Positions 48,650 to 62,544 of a stretch of DNA of 64,000 nucleotides are shown here, in pieces. The DNA comes from Cynocephalus volans. Its lineage: Eukaryota > Chordata > Mammalia > Dermoptera > Cynocephalidae. The position numbers were made by a program, and so were the translations under genes. The number at the start of each line of letters is the position of its first letter. Within the stretch, counting starts at the first letter, position 1. The notes beneath the pieces are model-generated. The model worked only from the letters and a program-made list of their open reading frames with translations, was not told the origin of the DNA and searched no databases. The DNA is taken from assembly GCF_027409185.1 (NCBI RefSeq), contig NC_084462.1, forward strand, positions 184,316,071 to 184,380,070. The letters are read 5' to 3'.

Positions 48650-50528
48650 TCCATTGGGATTTTTAATGGTTTTACAGATTGGTATCATTTCCTTTGACAT
48701 TAAGGATGTTACTCTGGTAAAACAGTATTCTTACAAAGACTGTCTACACTTGGTTGCTGGGGTGGGGCTGTCCCTTTGTTCATTTGGTTTTTTCAGGACT
48801 GGGTAAAGCCCCAGCCAGATGGCGCCTGACACCCCCGTCAGCAGCTGGCTCATCCTGAGGTGGTTTGACTACAGAGCATGTATTATTTTTCCTACACAAT
48901 TAATACATGTTCATGATGGAGAAAATATGAGAAAAAAAGATAAACAAAAAGCAAAAACTGAATCAACTGAATTCCCACTGCACAGAGACAATTCCTCAAA
49001 ATTTTGGGTTAATTCTTATCTGACAATATTTTTCCTGTACTTGAAAATAGCTATTTTACATGTATAATCACTTACATGCAAATACATACTTTACATGTAC
49101 ATGCATTTATACACGTTTTGTTTAACCAAATAGGATCATATTATACATTCCATTTTTATTTATTTTTAACTTATTATTTCTGATAGCTGTAGAATGTTCT
49201 ATCAGGTTCTATCGCGGCCGACCTAATCACGCCCTGCCCTGTGACCCTGGAGTCGGTCCTCGGCTTCACTCTCTGAAGCTGAGTAGGTCTGAGGGGCACG
49301 TGGGAACTGCCCACCTGTGTCTCTGCAGGGCACAGGAGACTTAGATGCCCCAGAGCTGCTGGTCCATCTTCTGAGTGGCCTCCCAAAGCGCCTCCCACGC
49401 ACTGCGGTCCCACTTTGCACTGTGCCCCGCACAGGGACCCTTGTGTTTGCTCTTTGGCCATCTGACAGGCAGAGTGGACATCTCTACAGGAGGCAGTCCT
49501 ATCTGTGGTTCCCAGCCGACCTGGCCTTGTTTCTGGTCTGTTACCACTTGCACGTCTTCCTTTGGAACGACTTTTCCTGACTCCGCCTCATTCCTGTCCA
49601 TTTCCCACCCCAGGGTGTCAGCTCTTGGCCTGCGATGTATGGTAGATATTTCTCTCCCATTTGCCTTTTAACTTTGCTTATGGTGGATTTTTGGCTGCAG
49701 AGACATTCGACATCAGGTAGGCAAACCCACCAGCCTGTCAGCCAGCAACTTCTCTCTGTGTTTCTCTTCTCAGAAAGCCCCCTCGCAGCCAGGCAGCCTG
49801 GTCATACATGACGCCTTTGCACACTGAATCCTTCCGGGTTTTATGTGGGTGTTTTATGTAAGGGGAGGTTTGAGGACAGGCCGTCCTCCCTAACGGTTGG
49901 TGGGGCTTCCTTCGCCCACACCTCCATGCCTGTCCATGCCTTCTGGGCTATGGATCTCTTCTTGGATTCTTGCAAAGACACCACATGGCTTTAGTTATTG
50001 ACATCTTATGAGACACTGAAATATTTGTTGGGCTAATGCCCTTGCTTCTTCCAAAGTGTATCAGCAGTGATAACAATGACACTACTAACCTCATCCCATG
50101 AGCATCTCAGCACCAGCTCTGCCACCTCCACAACCTGGGTCATCACAGCTCATGACAGGGCAGGAGGTGGGTGCCGTGGTGTCTCTGTCTCATGAGCAAG
50201 AGGACTCAGGACGGTTTCTCAGGTACAATTACATATCATTCTCCCAGTTGAACTTCAGCATCAATTTTCAAGCTCCTTATTGCTCTTTATGAACCCCTGT
50301 ATTGGGGGCACTGAGTGCTTTACTAGTGTTCCCCTGGAGAAACGTGCAGCTGTTCTCCACACATTCAAATATTTCTCTATAACCCAGTCACGTGCCCTCT
50401 GCAGACTCGGTGGAAGGCTGGGGAAGGTGGTCTCCCTTCCAGGGTGCCCTGTGCCCAGCCCCAAATAGAGAGCTCTGTACCTATGGCAGATGGGAGAACA
50501 AACATTAGGCCTAACCAGCTATCTCCGA

Positions 50529-50896
50529 TGCTATGGTCTCAATGTTTGCACGCCCCTCCCAAATTCATATGTTGAAATTCTTGCCCCCGTGGTGATGATA
50601 TCAGGAGGTGGGGCCTTTGGGAAGTCATTAGGTTATGAAGGCAGAGCCCTCATGAATGGGATTAGTGCCCAAAGAAAAGGGGCCCTAGAGAGAGAGTTCC
50701 CTTGTCATTCCACTATGTGAGGACACAGTGAGAAGGTGCCATCTATGAACCGGGAAACAGGCCCTCGCCAGATACTGAATCTGCCAGCACCTTGATCTTG
50801 GGCGTCTCATCCTCTAGAACTGTGGAAATAAATTTCTGCTGTTTAAGTCACCCAGTTTATGGTACTGTATTACAGCAGCCCAAACTGATTAAGACA
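50529..50896 (+). mobile_element. MaLR solo LTR (MLT1A-like)
   Basis: TGCTATGGTCTCAATGTTTG to CTGATTAAGACA. Contains ATCAGGAGGTGGGGCCTTTG and GAACTGTGGAAATAAATTTC. It is the best preserved of the plus-strand MLT1 copies. Confidence 0.87.
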
Positions 50897-51244
50897 TCTG
50901 CCACGCTAGGTGTTCTGTTTCATTGTTTGCTGTTTTGAAGGATGGACCCTTCCCCTTATATCACATAACATTCTTAACTCTGACTAGTTTAAGCACCTTT
51001 CCAGATTTTTCTCTTGTATTTTCTGAGGATATAACGAATTTTATTAATAATGACACCTCATTCCCATAACTCTTGCTAGTGTTTTAAAGATTAATTGACC
51101 ATGTTAATGGGATGCCACTAATGTTTTACCGCACATATGATGTTGGTCTGAATGCCCAAAACAGGAGGTCTGGGAAAGCAGACTATAGAATATCCAATTA
51201 CAGGATACCAAAAGGCCATTGCAACTATGCTCTAGAAATCATTT

Positions 51245-51417
51245 ATTTTTATTTATTTATTTTTTAAAGATGACCGGTACGGAATCTTAATCTTTGACTT
51301 GGTGTTGTCAGCACCATGCTCTCCCAAGTGAGCCACGGGACAGCCCTATATAGGGATCCGAACCCGTGGCCTTGGTGTTATCAGCACCACACTCTCCCAA
51401 GAGAGGCATGGGATGGC
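51245..51417 (-). mobile_element. tRNA-Ile SINE dimer
   Basis: Antisense dimer: GATGACCGGTACGGAATCTT, TCCCAAGTGAGCCACGGGAC, then TATATAGGGATCCGAACCCG and GTGTTATCAGCACCACACTC. Flanks CTAGAAATCATTT (51232-51244) and CTAGAAAACATTT (51419-51431) form an imperfect duplication. Confidence 0.87.
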
Positions 51418-51844
51418 ACTAGAAAACATTTAAACATACGGGAAATGCTCACTGTATCCTGTTAGGTGACAAATACAGTATGTATACGTTAATCCAGATT
51501 TCATAAGAAAAACAAAAGTATGTGTATTTGTAGAAAACAACTGTGGAGATATGCTACATGTGAACCTCTTAGGATAGTGGGCTTGTGGTTCTTTTTTTTT
51601 TTTTTTTTGGCTCCTTTTTGCCTTATTCTGTGCCTCTAATGCACTGGACAGCATGCCACTTGTCTCTCTGCAAACGGCTCTGGTGCCTCTGTGCATAGCA
51701 TTCGGTGGCTGTTATCTGTCGTTCAGTAACAAACCACTCCAAGATGTAGCGGCTCCAGTGATGACAGCACAGTGCCCAGACTGGACAGGGACAAGATCGC
51801 TCGACTGACATGTAGCAAATCCCCAAGAATCCACATAAAAACAA

Positions 51845-52050
51845 CCACCACCATCTTCATGACCTTGGGCTGGGCTGAGAGTTCACAGATTATGACACCA
51901 AAAAGCAGAGTCCATAAAGGAACACGCTGGTGAACAGGATTTCACCAAAATTAAAAACTGCTCTTGACAAGACACCATTAAGAAAATGAAAAGACAAGCC
52001 GCGGACTGGGAGAAAATACTTGTAAGTCACGTACAGTATCTGTGATATGG
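51845..52050 (+). mobile_element. L1M ORF2 fragment
   Basis: ACACCAAAAAGCAGAGTCCA, TTTCACCAAAATTAAAAACT and AAAAGACAAGCCGCGGACTG match the degraded L1 ORF2 '[13 protein letters not shown]…WEKIF' region. Confidence 0.75.
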
Positions 52051-52319
52051 CTGGTATCCGAGACATCCGGCAGTGCTCTGGTGGGTGGCTTGTCTCCTGC
52101 TGCATTCTGTCATCCCCTGCCTTTCTCTGCAGCCCTGTGTGGCATGTGGCAAGCGTCTGCGCTCCTGCCCCTTCCAACCTGGACCTGCTCTGGGTAACAT
52201 TGTGGCTTAGGGTCTCCCAGATCACACAGGGAGTGCATGTTGCTCATGAAACCCGGCTGAGGAAGGGCCTGATCTACGTCTTCAGGGAATGCTCTGCCGT
52301 CCAGAGCCCGGGCCACACA

Positions 52320-52590
52320 GACACCTCTTTCCAGCTCCTCACTGTCCTCCAGGCCTTGGCTCAAACATCTTCCCGCCCACCCTTTCCCTACCTGCCTCAT
52401 GCACATCCCCCGGGTTACATTCCCTGATCTGAAGGACACTGCTTTTGAGTGTCAGGTGACCTGTTTGTGTCTTCTCTCCAGGACACGGTCAGCTCCGTGA
52501 GTGCGGGACTGTGGCCTGCTTTTTCTCTCCTATATTCCCAGGATTGGATAATCATTTATGAAATGAACAAATGTTTGAACCTTTCAGTAA
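52320..52590 (+). mobile_element. Probable L2 3' end
   Basis: ACCTCTTTCCAGCTCCTCAC, then CAGGACACGGTCAGCTCCGT and GAAATGAACAAATG, in the usual L2 3' order. Diverged. Confidence 0.5.
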
Positions 52591-54014
52591 CTCTGTGAGG
52601 GTCATCTGGGATGTTTGCATAGGGCAGCTCCTGATAGAATTTCTAGCTTTGACAGCAGTCAGTCAGCAATAGTGGTCTAGGGGCAGCTCCATGACATGAC
52701 GGCCACATAGCCAGGCAGCCATATGGAAGACCCCAGGCACTGCCTGACTCACATGAAATCAAAAGACAGATAAGACAGGCCAGCACTCCCAGGTGTCAAT
52801 GAATTTCTAACCTCATGCTGCATATCAACAGAAAAATCACTGGCAGTGGCCCCAGGACAGGCCACTGATCACGTGCAGTTCTTGTACCAAATGTCCACAT
52901 TCCTGTTCCACCTTCACGGACCATGACCTGTAATGCTGTGGTCACCTCAGAAACAACCTGGGGTCTGACACTCTGCAGCTGGCCTTTCTGCCCACAGCCA
53001 CTCCCTGCACACCTGCTCTGCACCAGGTGGCCACCTGGATTCCTGATCACGGTCATTCTTTTCCCGATAAGAGGATGGCAGCCCAGCCACTCCATGTGAC
53101 TTGCTGCATCTTCTACGTGCAGATTTTCCATCCCTGCCTCTGTGATGGTGGCTTGCTCGTGATATGTTCATGTGAGTGGATGTGACACAGGCCACACCCA
53201 GAAGTTTCTGCAGCTCTGTCCCTCTGCCACAGCATGGATTGGGAACAAACTTGTCCCACACAGGGCTGCTTCTCAACTTGGCTCATGGAAGAGAAGGAGC
53301 TGCAGAGCCATAGGCTGGAGCGACTGAGCTGACCGATGCCTGGGCCCTGTAGGAGGCCCGGGCCACTCACTTGACAGGCTGGAGACACCTCAAAGGTGAC
53401 AGTGCAGAGAAGCACACGGGCCTCCCCATGCAAGGGTGGAAGAAGGCCCGGCACCAGCAAGCCTTCGCTTGTTGACTCTGTGGGCATGAGCTGGCTGTGC
53501 TCCTGGCTCTGGAAGCAGCACTCTGCTGTACCCTGGTCCCTGAGCCTGGGAGATGGCCCTGTGCCTGCCTCGTGTTGCAGCACATCCCTACACCTGGTGT
53601 GTATCATGTTAACTCAGGCTGAAAAGATGAATGAGTTTTCAAGGAGCCCATGGTCCGGAGTGCCCGACTAGAAATGCCCAAGTTTACCACTGGCAGGATT
53701 GCAAAAAAAGGTCTGTGAGCCTCGGCCTCGTCCCATCACCAAGGTGTTTGGGCTTTCATCTCTTTAACACTGAGTGAGTCCTATCGGACCATTTGGAACC
53801 CAGAGACGTTAATTCATTAAAAAAAACCTTGGTGGGCTGGGCTGGCAGCACACTGTCAAGTCCTCAGCAGTGGTTTTCTGGGTGTCCTCCTGGGACCCCA
53901 GGGCTCTGAAGGACCCTCTCCTCGGGCCTCCTCCACAACCATGCCCAGACACCCCAGTTGTCCAGAGAGGCTTTTCTTGAAATAAGTTCTGGCTTTAAAG
54001 AAAAAGTCATCAGA

Positions 54015-54122
54015 GGGCTAAATGGTTAGCACAGTTGGTTAGAGTGCGGTGCTATAACACCAAGGTCAAGAGTTCAGATCCTGGTACTTGCCAGCCACCA
54101 AAGAAAATTTTTAAAAAAGAAA
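54015..54122 (+). mobile_element. tRNA-Ile SINE monomer with perfect TSD
   Basis: GGGCTAAATGGTTAGCACAG, GAGTGCGGTGCTATAACACC, GAGTTCAGATCCTGG and CCAGCCACCAAAG with an A-rich tail. AAAAAGTCATCAGA is present at 54001-54014 and 54123-54136. Confidence 0.9.
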
Positions 54123-54279
54123 AAAAAGTCATCAGAAAGAGCAAATGTGCTCCAAACTTTGGGTGGGGGGTAGGTGGCACATCATGCCAGGCTCATGGGG
54201 AAGGGCGCCTCCCAGCCTTCAGGGCACTCACCCTGGGATCCACAGTCCACAAGAGGAGGACGAATACGGCCTCATTTTC

Positions 54280-54432
54280 TTTTCTTTTCTTTTTCTTTTT
54301 CTTGTCTTTTTCGTGACTGCACTCAGCCAGTGAGTGCACCGGCCATTCCTATATAGGATCCGAACCTGCGGTGGGAGCGTCGCTGCGCTCCCAGCGCCGC
54401 ACTCTCCCGAGTGCGCCACGGGCTCGGCCCCA
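54280..54432 (-). mobile_element. GC-rich tRNA-Ile SINE with TSD
   Basis: Same GC-rich subfamily: CCATTCCTATATAGGATCCG, GCGTCGCTGCGCTCCCAGCG and GGGCTCGGCCCC on the plus strand. The tail is a CTTTT-rich run. Flanked by GCCTCATTTTC at 54269-54279 and 54433-54443. Confidence 0.93.
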
Positions 54433-54689
54433 GCCTCATTTTCAAATGGAGAGGATGACAGTCCAAACAATAGGTTCTGGTAAAAAAGTAACTGATCACT
54501 GAAGTGGTATCTGTCCATTGGAAAATATAGAAGGCTACAATTCCATCGCCACTAACATTTTGGTGTCCATATGATCCCACCCTAAGAAACAGTCACAGAT
54601 ACAACACACACAGTGTGTTTTGGGTCCCTGCCTCCCCACCTGGTAGACATATTTCAGCTTTGTCACTATGGTGGTTGCCTGGGGCGGCT

Positions 54690-54815
54690 CCGGGCCAGCC
54701 TGTGTGGGTCCACACCCTGACTCTTCAGTTTCCTCCTCTGCAAAATGGGGATAGGACAGAGCTGTCATGTCCATGAAGGGCTCACAACGGTGCCTGGTAC
54801 AGGGGAGGGGCTCAG
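54690..54815 (+). mobile_element. Probable MIR fragment
   Basis: CTCTTCAGTTTCCTCCTCTG, CAAAATGGGGATAGGACAGA and GGCTCACAACGGTGCCTGGT match the central and 3' MIR pattern. Confidence 0.7.
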
Positions 54816-56099
54816 CTCAACAGGGCAGCTGGTGTCAAGCCCTGATGTGCACAGCTTATTCTCCCCACATTTCCTCACTTGACCCCCAGTTGTACTCCCT
54901 GCCTGGGTCAGTGCTGGCGCACACAGACACAATGCATCAGGCGGCCCATTCATCTGACTGCCACTGCACCCTCCGTCCTGTCCCTCGGCACTGCACACCA
55001 AATGCCAAGGTCAAGGGACGCCTGTCTTCCATCCTCCCATCAAAGGCAGCCTGTCCTCACAGGGGACAGCCACCCACTCCCTGAACACAGTCACTTCTCC
55101 CCCACCCATCTCATAGGTATGAGACCCACAGGCGCTCTGCCTGGCAGAGCCACAATGTAAGACAACACCCCAGTCAGCTGGCCGAGGACAGGCATACCCT
55201 CACAGCTTTCAGTCGTACCACCCCAAAGGAGTGGGGAACATGTGGGAACACAGATCCCCTTGTTCTCTCCAAAGTGGGACCCTGGCTTTAAGCAGTCGCA
55301 GCTGTTTGTAGCTCCAGACACAGAAGTTACAGCTGGAGGCTCAGCTCTGGGGGCCCCTGGGCAAGCGCTAACAAGGGGGCTGGATAGTAAACCCCGAGGC
55401 AAGAAAAGAGAGCCGTTCCAAGCGGATTTGCTTGGGCTGGATCTGTTTCAATGGAAGTGCTTGGGTACAACAAGACACAGACAGGAACCGGGAGAGAACA
55501 GCAACTGGGTGGTAATACTGGGAATACAAAGAAAGGGCCAGAAAAGCTCTTCCTAAATCTCAGGGCAGTATCTGTTGATTGGACCCGAACCACCGACAAA
55601 AAGAAGGGGGAGGGGACTCCTCCTTGGGCCCCAGAACCTAGGCGTCCTGTCCTAGAGCCCTTCCCCACGTCCCCAGCCTGCGGGCCAAGGGTGGCCCCGG
55701 TCACTGCCTCCTGTTTGCTCGGGTGGGTTCCCAAGTTCACCGCGAACCCCAGGGCCAGAGGCCGCCCCCGCCCAGGCCACTTGTTCTCCATTGTCTGGAA
55801 TAAAACTCAGAAAAGCACTGAGTGACGAGGCCCTCAGAAGGACACTCCTCAGGGGACGTACGGGGAGCGACGCCGCACGCCTCCGGTCCTCCCGCCCCAG
55901 CCCCGCCTGGGCCTCGCCGAGGCCCTGCGACCCCCGCGCAACCGGCGGGGGGCCCTGGGGATGGGCCGAGGCCGGGATTCAGGGTGTGGAGACCCGGGGT
56001 CGGCAGGGGGACACCAGAGTGCCCGGAGGGTGCGGAGGCGGAAAGCAGGAGGAGCGTACGTGGCGCGCGCGCGGCAAGCCCGGCCCCGCGGGCCTCCCG

Positions 56100-56205
56100 C
56101 GAACCCCCGGCAGACTCCTGGGGTTTCCCCCCGCCCCCCCCCGCCCCCCCGGGTTTCCCCCCGCCCCCCCGCCCCCCCCCCCCCGGCAGACTCCTGGGGT
56201 CTCCC
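56100..56205. repeat. C-rich tract with internal duplication upstream of PACS2
   Basis: Runs of 6-14 cytosines alternate with G-containing spacers. GGCAGACTCCTGGGG appears twice, near 56110 and 56185, framing the tract. The complementary strand could form G-quadruplex structures. Confidence 0.88.
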
Positions 56206-56585
56206 CGGGGCCCCTCCTGCAGTTCCCGGGGGGCGGGGCGGGGCGCGGCCAGTGCGCAGGCGCGTGTGCGCGCGTCCCCGCGGGCCGGGACGCCTCGCGA
56301 GGCGCCGCGAGGGGAGGCGCGCGCGCTCCTCACTTCCGGCGCGCGCTCCGCGGGCCGTGATTGGGCGCGAGGCGGCGAGCTCGCGCCCCGCCTCGCCCCG
56401 CCAATCTGCGGTGCCCGCGCGGGTCGGAGGGCGGCGGGCGCGCGCGGGCCGCGGGCGCGCGGCGGCGGGTGGGGCGTGGCGGCCGGGGCGGGGCGGGGCG
56501 GAGCGGCCGCAGCCTCGTCGCCGCCCGCGGGCCTGTTCGACGCCCGGGCCCGGCCCGTCCCCGCCGCCGCCCGGCAGCCATGTGA

Positions 56586-57158
<573 letters not shown>

Positions 57159-58639
57159 TAGGACCCCGATTGTATTCGTCCGTCCAGCACACGATTTGTT
57201 CCTTGTCTTGAGGAGCGGTCCTTGACTTTACTTGTCTGGCATCGTGCCGCCTAATTTAGAGACATCTGGGAAGTCAGTACCGCTCTTGGCGTCGTGCTGT
57301 TAATTTTGTTACTGCAAAAGGCACGTTGCCCCCCCACTTGGTCGGGGAGCGCCGGTCGCCCGGTGGCAACGACTGGAGCCGGCCAGCCCGACTCTGCTTG
57401 GACTTGCAGCTTTCCTCTTTCTCCTGCTGAGCTTGAAACTTTTGAGATTTCTTCTGCACTTGGTGGTTCAGGGTAAGGGGAGAGAGAGAGAAACTCTCCT
57501 ACAAGGTTCTGGTTCTGGAATAGGCACACACCAGGCCAAGCGAGGCCTTCAGGTGAGGGTGAGTGGGCCTCCCAGAGGGGACCAGGAGTGCCATGCAGGC
57601 CCAGGACGTGGCCGGTGCCATGGAGGGGACCCTGGGAGACCTCAGAAGGCTCGCTGCCGTCCAGTTGTGCTTCACTGCACGTCTGCTTCACACCAGCCTC
57701 TCGCACTCTGCTGTGGTTCCTTCAGCAGGTATTTCTGAGCATGGTGTTGGGGATGCAGAGGTTGCTGGACAGTGCAGGGCATTGGCTGTGCTGCGTGAAA
57801 ACGAAGGACAGCATCAGTGTGATGCTCACACCTGGAGGGGCTTCCTGGGGGACTCAGTGTCCACATGAAACCCGAGGCATGAGATTTGGGGCTGAGGACT
57901 CCAGACTTGCCAACTTGCTTCTCTTCTGGGAAGTCTCTGGGGCCTCATAGCCAATCTCAGGAGCGTCTCCCCAGGCCCACCTTCTCCTTCCCAGGTATTT
58001 GTCATGGCCTCATCGTTGGGCCTCACAGCTTGCTAGCTACCCTCCTGTTTGTCCCCCTCTGCATCACTGCCATCTCCGCAGTCTGGGCCTTTTGCGTTGG
58101 CTGTGAGCTCTCCCTGATCCCCTGAGTGCTGTCACCCCTCCTCCCCACTGCCTGCTGGTGCTGCACTTCTTTCACCTGGGGGAGGTGGGGAGTGTGGCAG
58201 GAGGGGCCAGGGGCCTTGTCAGCCCCACTGTAGAGCTATGCTCTGTTCTTGGGGGGGTTCAGAAAGCCAACTCTGGTGCCTGTGGAGACAGGGCTTATGG
58301 GGAGGATGTGGTGTCAGGACAGGGTTCGAGAAGGCTGGTAGGACAGGTGTGGCAGGCAGGGGTGGGATGGGGGCTCCAGGGCCCTGGCTTAGGACGGGGG
58401 CGAGTGGAGGAGCTGACAGGGTGGGCAGGTATAGGGTTTGTGCGTGGAGCATCAGCAGCATCACTGTGATGAACTCCTCCTGTCCCGGTGCAGCCTGCCC
58501 TCACTATGGTGGTGCTCCTCCCCTGCTCTGTGCTTGTGTGCACGCGTCCTTGGACAGTCTGTTAGTTTTGCTTGTTTGGGGACTTTGTGTAAAAGGGGTC
58601 ATTCTCCCTGTGTTCTTTTGCACTTCTTGCTTTTGCCCC

Positions 58640-60430
58640 ATCTTTAAGTTTCTGAACCGATCTGCACTGATGGTTGTTGATGGGCTCGGTGCTGCATAGT
58701 GTCGCCTAGTACGATGACACCTTTTCTCTGCCTCTGTCATGGAAACTTTGGCTTGTTTCCAATTCTTGGCTCATGGTGAACGTGCTGCTGTAGATGTTCT
58801 GGTACCTGTCTCTCCCTGTGGACGGGTAGGGCCTGTCTTAAGCACGTGCTGCCGGGTACAGTAGTAGGATTTAGGGGCGTGGGTATGTGCACGCTCAGCG
58901 TTACTACCGGGCGGCTTCCCAGAGCGGTTGTCCCGATGCCGGCCCCCACCAGCGGCATGCGAGTCCCTGTGGCTCTACATTTTTGCCAACGCTTGTCTGA
59001 CTTTTAATTTTTGCCAATCTGGTGGGTGTGAAATGGTATTGTGGTTTTAATTTGCATTTCTCTGATTACTGATTTAGGCCATTTGTACTTCCTCATCAGT
59101 GAAATTCCTGTTCATTTCTTTTGCCAATTTTTCTTTCTCCTTTTTTTCCCCTACTTGAGTCTCAGCAGTTTCTTTAGGAGATAGTAATCCTTTTTCAGCT
59201 AAATGTGTTGAAAACGCCCTCTTTCAGTTATGAGCGTCTCTGCACTCTTTCTACGTGGTCTTTCGATGTGCTCTCAATGTCAGCTGGTGGACTTTATCCA
59301 TCATTTGCTCTGGGTTGTCTTGTTTCAGCTCTTCTGCCTTCCTGGGATGTGGTGGGAGAGGTCTCTGTCCCTTGAGGAGCCTTGTGCCAGGCACACTGGG
59401 GCTGCACAAAAAATGGGAGGGCCCAGCATCCTGGTTTTCCTTGAGGCAACTGTTGGCCCAGCACCGTCAGCGACAGTGGTCCTTCTGGTGGGCCACCGAG
59501 CTGTGTCCTCACTCACCGGAACCTGCCCTCCACCCGCTCCTCAGCAGGGCCTTTGCCATTCTGGACCTCCACGCTTGCTACTTGATTTTTTTTCCTCATT
59601 GAGGTCTGTTAATTCATTTTTAAACGTTGTGAGGTTGGACATCTTTTCATGTGCTTGTAGTTCACTGGAATCTTTACTTCCATAAACTCCAGAGGCTCTT
59701 TGAGGGTGTTGAGGTATCATTCACATACGGCAGGAGGCCAAGGCCCCAGTGCACAGTTTGAGTTGGGACAGATGTGTGCCCGCAAGAGGCACAGAGAATG
59801 TCTTTATCACCCAGAAAGGTCCCCGTGTTCCTCTCTGGCCAGTCCCGATGCTGCCCACTCTCCACCGCCAGTTTCTGTGGTCTCTTCTAGAATGTCACAT
59901 GGGTGGAACCCAGCAGTCTGCGAACCTTTGAGCTTGGCTTCTTTCATCCAGCATAGTGCTTTTAAGATCCACCCATGGGTTGTGTGTGTCAGTAGTTCCT
60001 TCTTTTTATTGTCACATAATATTCCCTTGTAAGAGTAAACCACACCTTGCTTAGACCTGCTACCGGTGGTGGACATTTGGGTTCTTTTCAGTTCAGGGCT
60101 GTTATGTTTAAAGCTGCTACGACCATTCCCCTGTAGGACTTTTTGTGGATGTGTGTTTTCACTTCGTTTTGGTAATAACTGCCCACAGGGTAGGTCTGTG
60201 TGTGTCTGACTTTATAGGAAACTGTCAATTTTCTGAACTGGTAGCGCCATCTTCCAAACCCACCAGCTGTTCTGGGTTATGTTCTGTATTACGAGTTTTT
60301 TATTTATCCATTCTAATAGCTATGTGATGTTTCTCCTTAGGGTTTTTATTTGTGAGTACCTGGAGACTAATGATGTTCAGAACTTTCTCATGTGCTTATT
60401 GGCTGTTCCTTTACCTTTGTGAAGCATCAG
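58640..60430 (-). mobile_element. Antisense L1M fragments
   Basis: Antisense L1 3' sequence: TGGTGGGTGTGAAATGGTAT, ATTTGCATTTCTCTGATTAC (59010-59070), GAATGTCACATGGGTGGAAC and TGGTGGACATTTGGGTTCTT (59890-60090). At least two overlapping old copies. Confidence 0.75.
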
Positions 60431-62544
60431 TCAAATCCCTCTCTCTTTAACATTTAGTTGTACATATTCGTGGGGTACAGTGTGTTGTTTCAATACATGC
60501 CTATACTGTATCATGAGTCACTTAGGGTAGATAGCATAATTTTGTACCCGTTAGTCCACCAGTTCCCCTGCCCACCACCACACTCCCCTGTGGCCATTAT
60601 TGGTTACACTCCCCTGTAACCATTATTCTACTCTCTACTTCTATGAGAACTACTTTTTTTTTTTTTTTTTTAAGATTCCATGTGTGAGTGAGATCATGCG
60701 GTATTTGTCTTACTGTGTCTGACTTACTTAACATGACGGTTTCCAGTTCCATCCATTTTGCTGCAAACGATAGGATATCATTTCTTTTTATAGCTGAATA
60801 GTATTCCATTGTGTGTGTATACCACAGTTGTTTAACCCATTCATCCATTGATGCGCATTTAGGTTGATTCCATCTCTTCGCTATCATAAATACGATGTGA
60901 TGAACCTGGGAGTGCAGATGTCTTTTCGATATGTAGATTTCACTTCGGTAAACTGCTGAGTATATAGTGGGATAGCTGGGTCGATCTATTTTTAGTTATC
61001 TGAGGAACCTCCACACTCTTTCCCACAAGGGCTGTACCAATTTACATTCCCACCAAGAAGACAGGAGAGTTCCCTTTTCCCCTCATGCTCACCAGCATTT
61101 GTTATTCTCTGTCTTGTTGATAATAGCCTTTCTAACTGGGGTGAGGTGGTATCTCAGTGTGGTTTTATTTTGCCTGTCCCTGATGATTAGTGATTTTGAG
61201 CATTTCTTCATGTGCTTGTTGGCCATTTGTATGTCTTCTTTTGAAATCTCTCTATTTTTTTTAACTTGGGCAGTATCTGTCTTTTTTTTGTTGAGTCGTG
61301 GGATTTCTTTATGTGGTCTAGATGGAGGTCCTTTGTCAGATGCACAGATTGTGAATATTTCCTCCCAGTCAGTGGTTTGCTTTTTTATTTCCTCATGGTG
61401 CTTTTTGATGAGCAAAAGTTTTTAATTTCAGTGAAATCCAGTTTATTATCTTTTTCTTTTTGGCTAGTTGTTTTTGTGTCCTATTGAAGAAATCTCAAGA
61501 TGATGAAGGTATTTTTCTATGTTTTTTCTAGATGTTTTATAATTTTAGCTTTTATGTTTAGGTCTGTTATTCACCTTGAATTAACTTGTATGTGGTGTGA
61601 GGTAGGGGTTAAAGTGCCTGTATAACCTTTACAATTATCTTAAGTTGCATATAAAATTGTGTTTGGGTTGTAACTGGAAGTTCTTTGACTCTGTAGAGCA
61701 GGTTGGAGAGAATTGACATTTGTATGATACTGAAATTTCTCATCTATGAACAAGCTCTCTCCATTACTTAGGTCTTTAATGCATTTCTCAAGAGTTGTAT
61801 ATGATTGTGCTTATAGGTCATGCATGTCTTTTGTTAGATTTATTCCTAGATGTTTGTGTTTTAGATGTTATACTAAAAATCTTTTCATTATGTTTGTTGT
61901 GGATATATAGAAATTCAGTTGATTTTTTGAAGCCAGTAATTTTACTGTTTTTTAACGTTAACTTAGCTGTAGATTATCTTGAATTTTCTAAGTGTATATT
62001 ATCTTTTCAAGTGCAAATTTGTTTCTAATCCTCATGCCTTTTATTTGTCTTCTTGCTTTATGATGCTGGCCATTGTGGTACAGTGGGGAGTAGAAGTAGT
62101 TGGGTGGATATACTTGTTTTGTTTTGACCTTAACTGAAGTTTTCAGTGTTTCACCATTAAGTATAATGTTTGCTGTAATTTTTTGTAGATACCCTTTATG
62201 AAACTAGAAAAAAGCCCGATCCTATTCATGATTGCTAAGACTTCTTTACAAAATTATTATGAGTGGATGTTGAATGTAATCAAATACTTTTACTAAGAGC
62301 ATTATGTGATTCTTCTTCAATCATTAGTGTGGTAAATTACATAAATTGATTTTGTAGCATTAACTTATTCTTGGAAAAATACAAGCTGGGTCATGTTGTA
62401 TTACCCTTTTTGTACTTTGGTGGATTTAGATTATTAATATTTTGTGTAGGGCACTTGCATCTGTTTTGGGGATATACAGTCTTCCTTTCTTCTATAGCCC
62501 TTATCAGATTTTGGTGCCAAGATATCTTTATAAAATGAGTTGAG

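Larger units (their letters stand above)
36600..55850. other. Intergenic region between BRF1 and PACS2
   Basis: About 19 kb with no supportable gene. It carries MaLR LTRs in both orientations, a partial MaLR internal region, antisense L1M, MIR and L2 fragments, several tRNA-Ile SINEs and a purine-rich microsatellite. Stretches without anything I recognise: 40290-40850, 42735-43225, 43870-44680, 44800-45560, 46190-47067, 47500-48485, 49200-50528, 50897-51230, 52600-54000 and 54820-55850. Confidence 0.75.

Noticed and set aside
36600..55850. Search for BTBD6, a known neighbour of BRF1
   Set aside because: No BTB or PHR-type coding sequence is seen. From the human map as I recall it, BTBD6 lies on the other side, beyond the left edge of this window.
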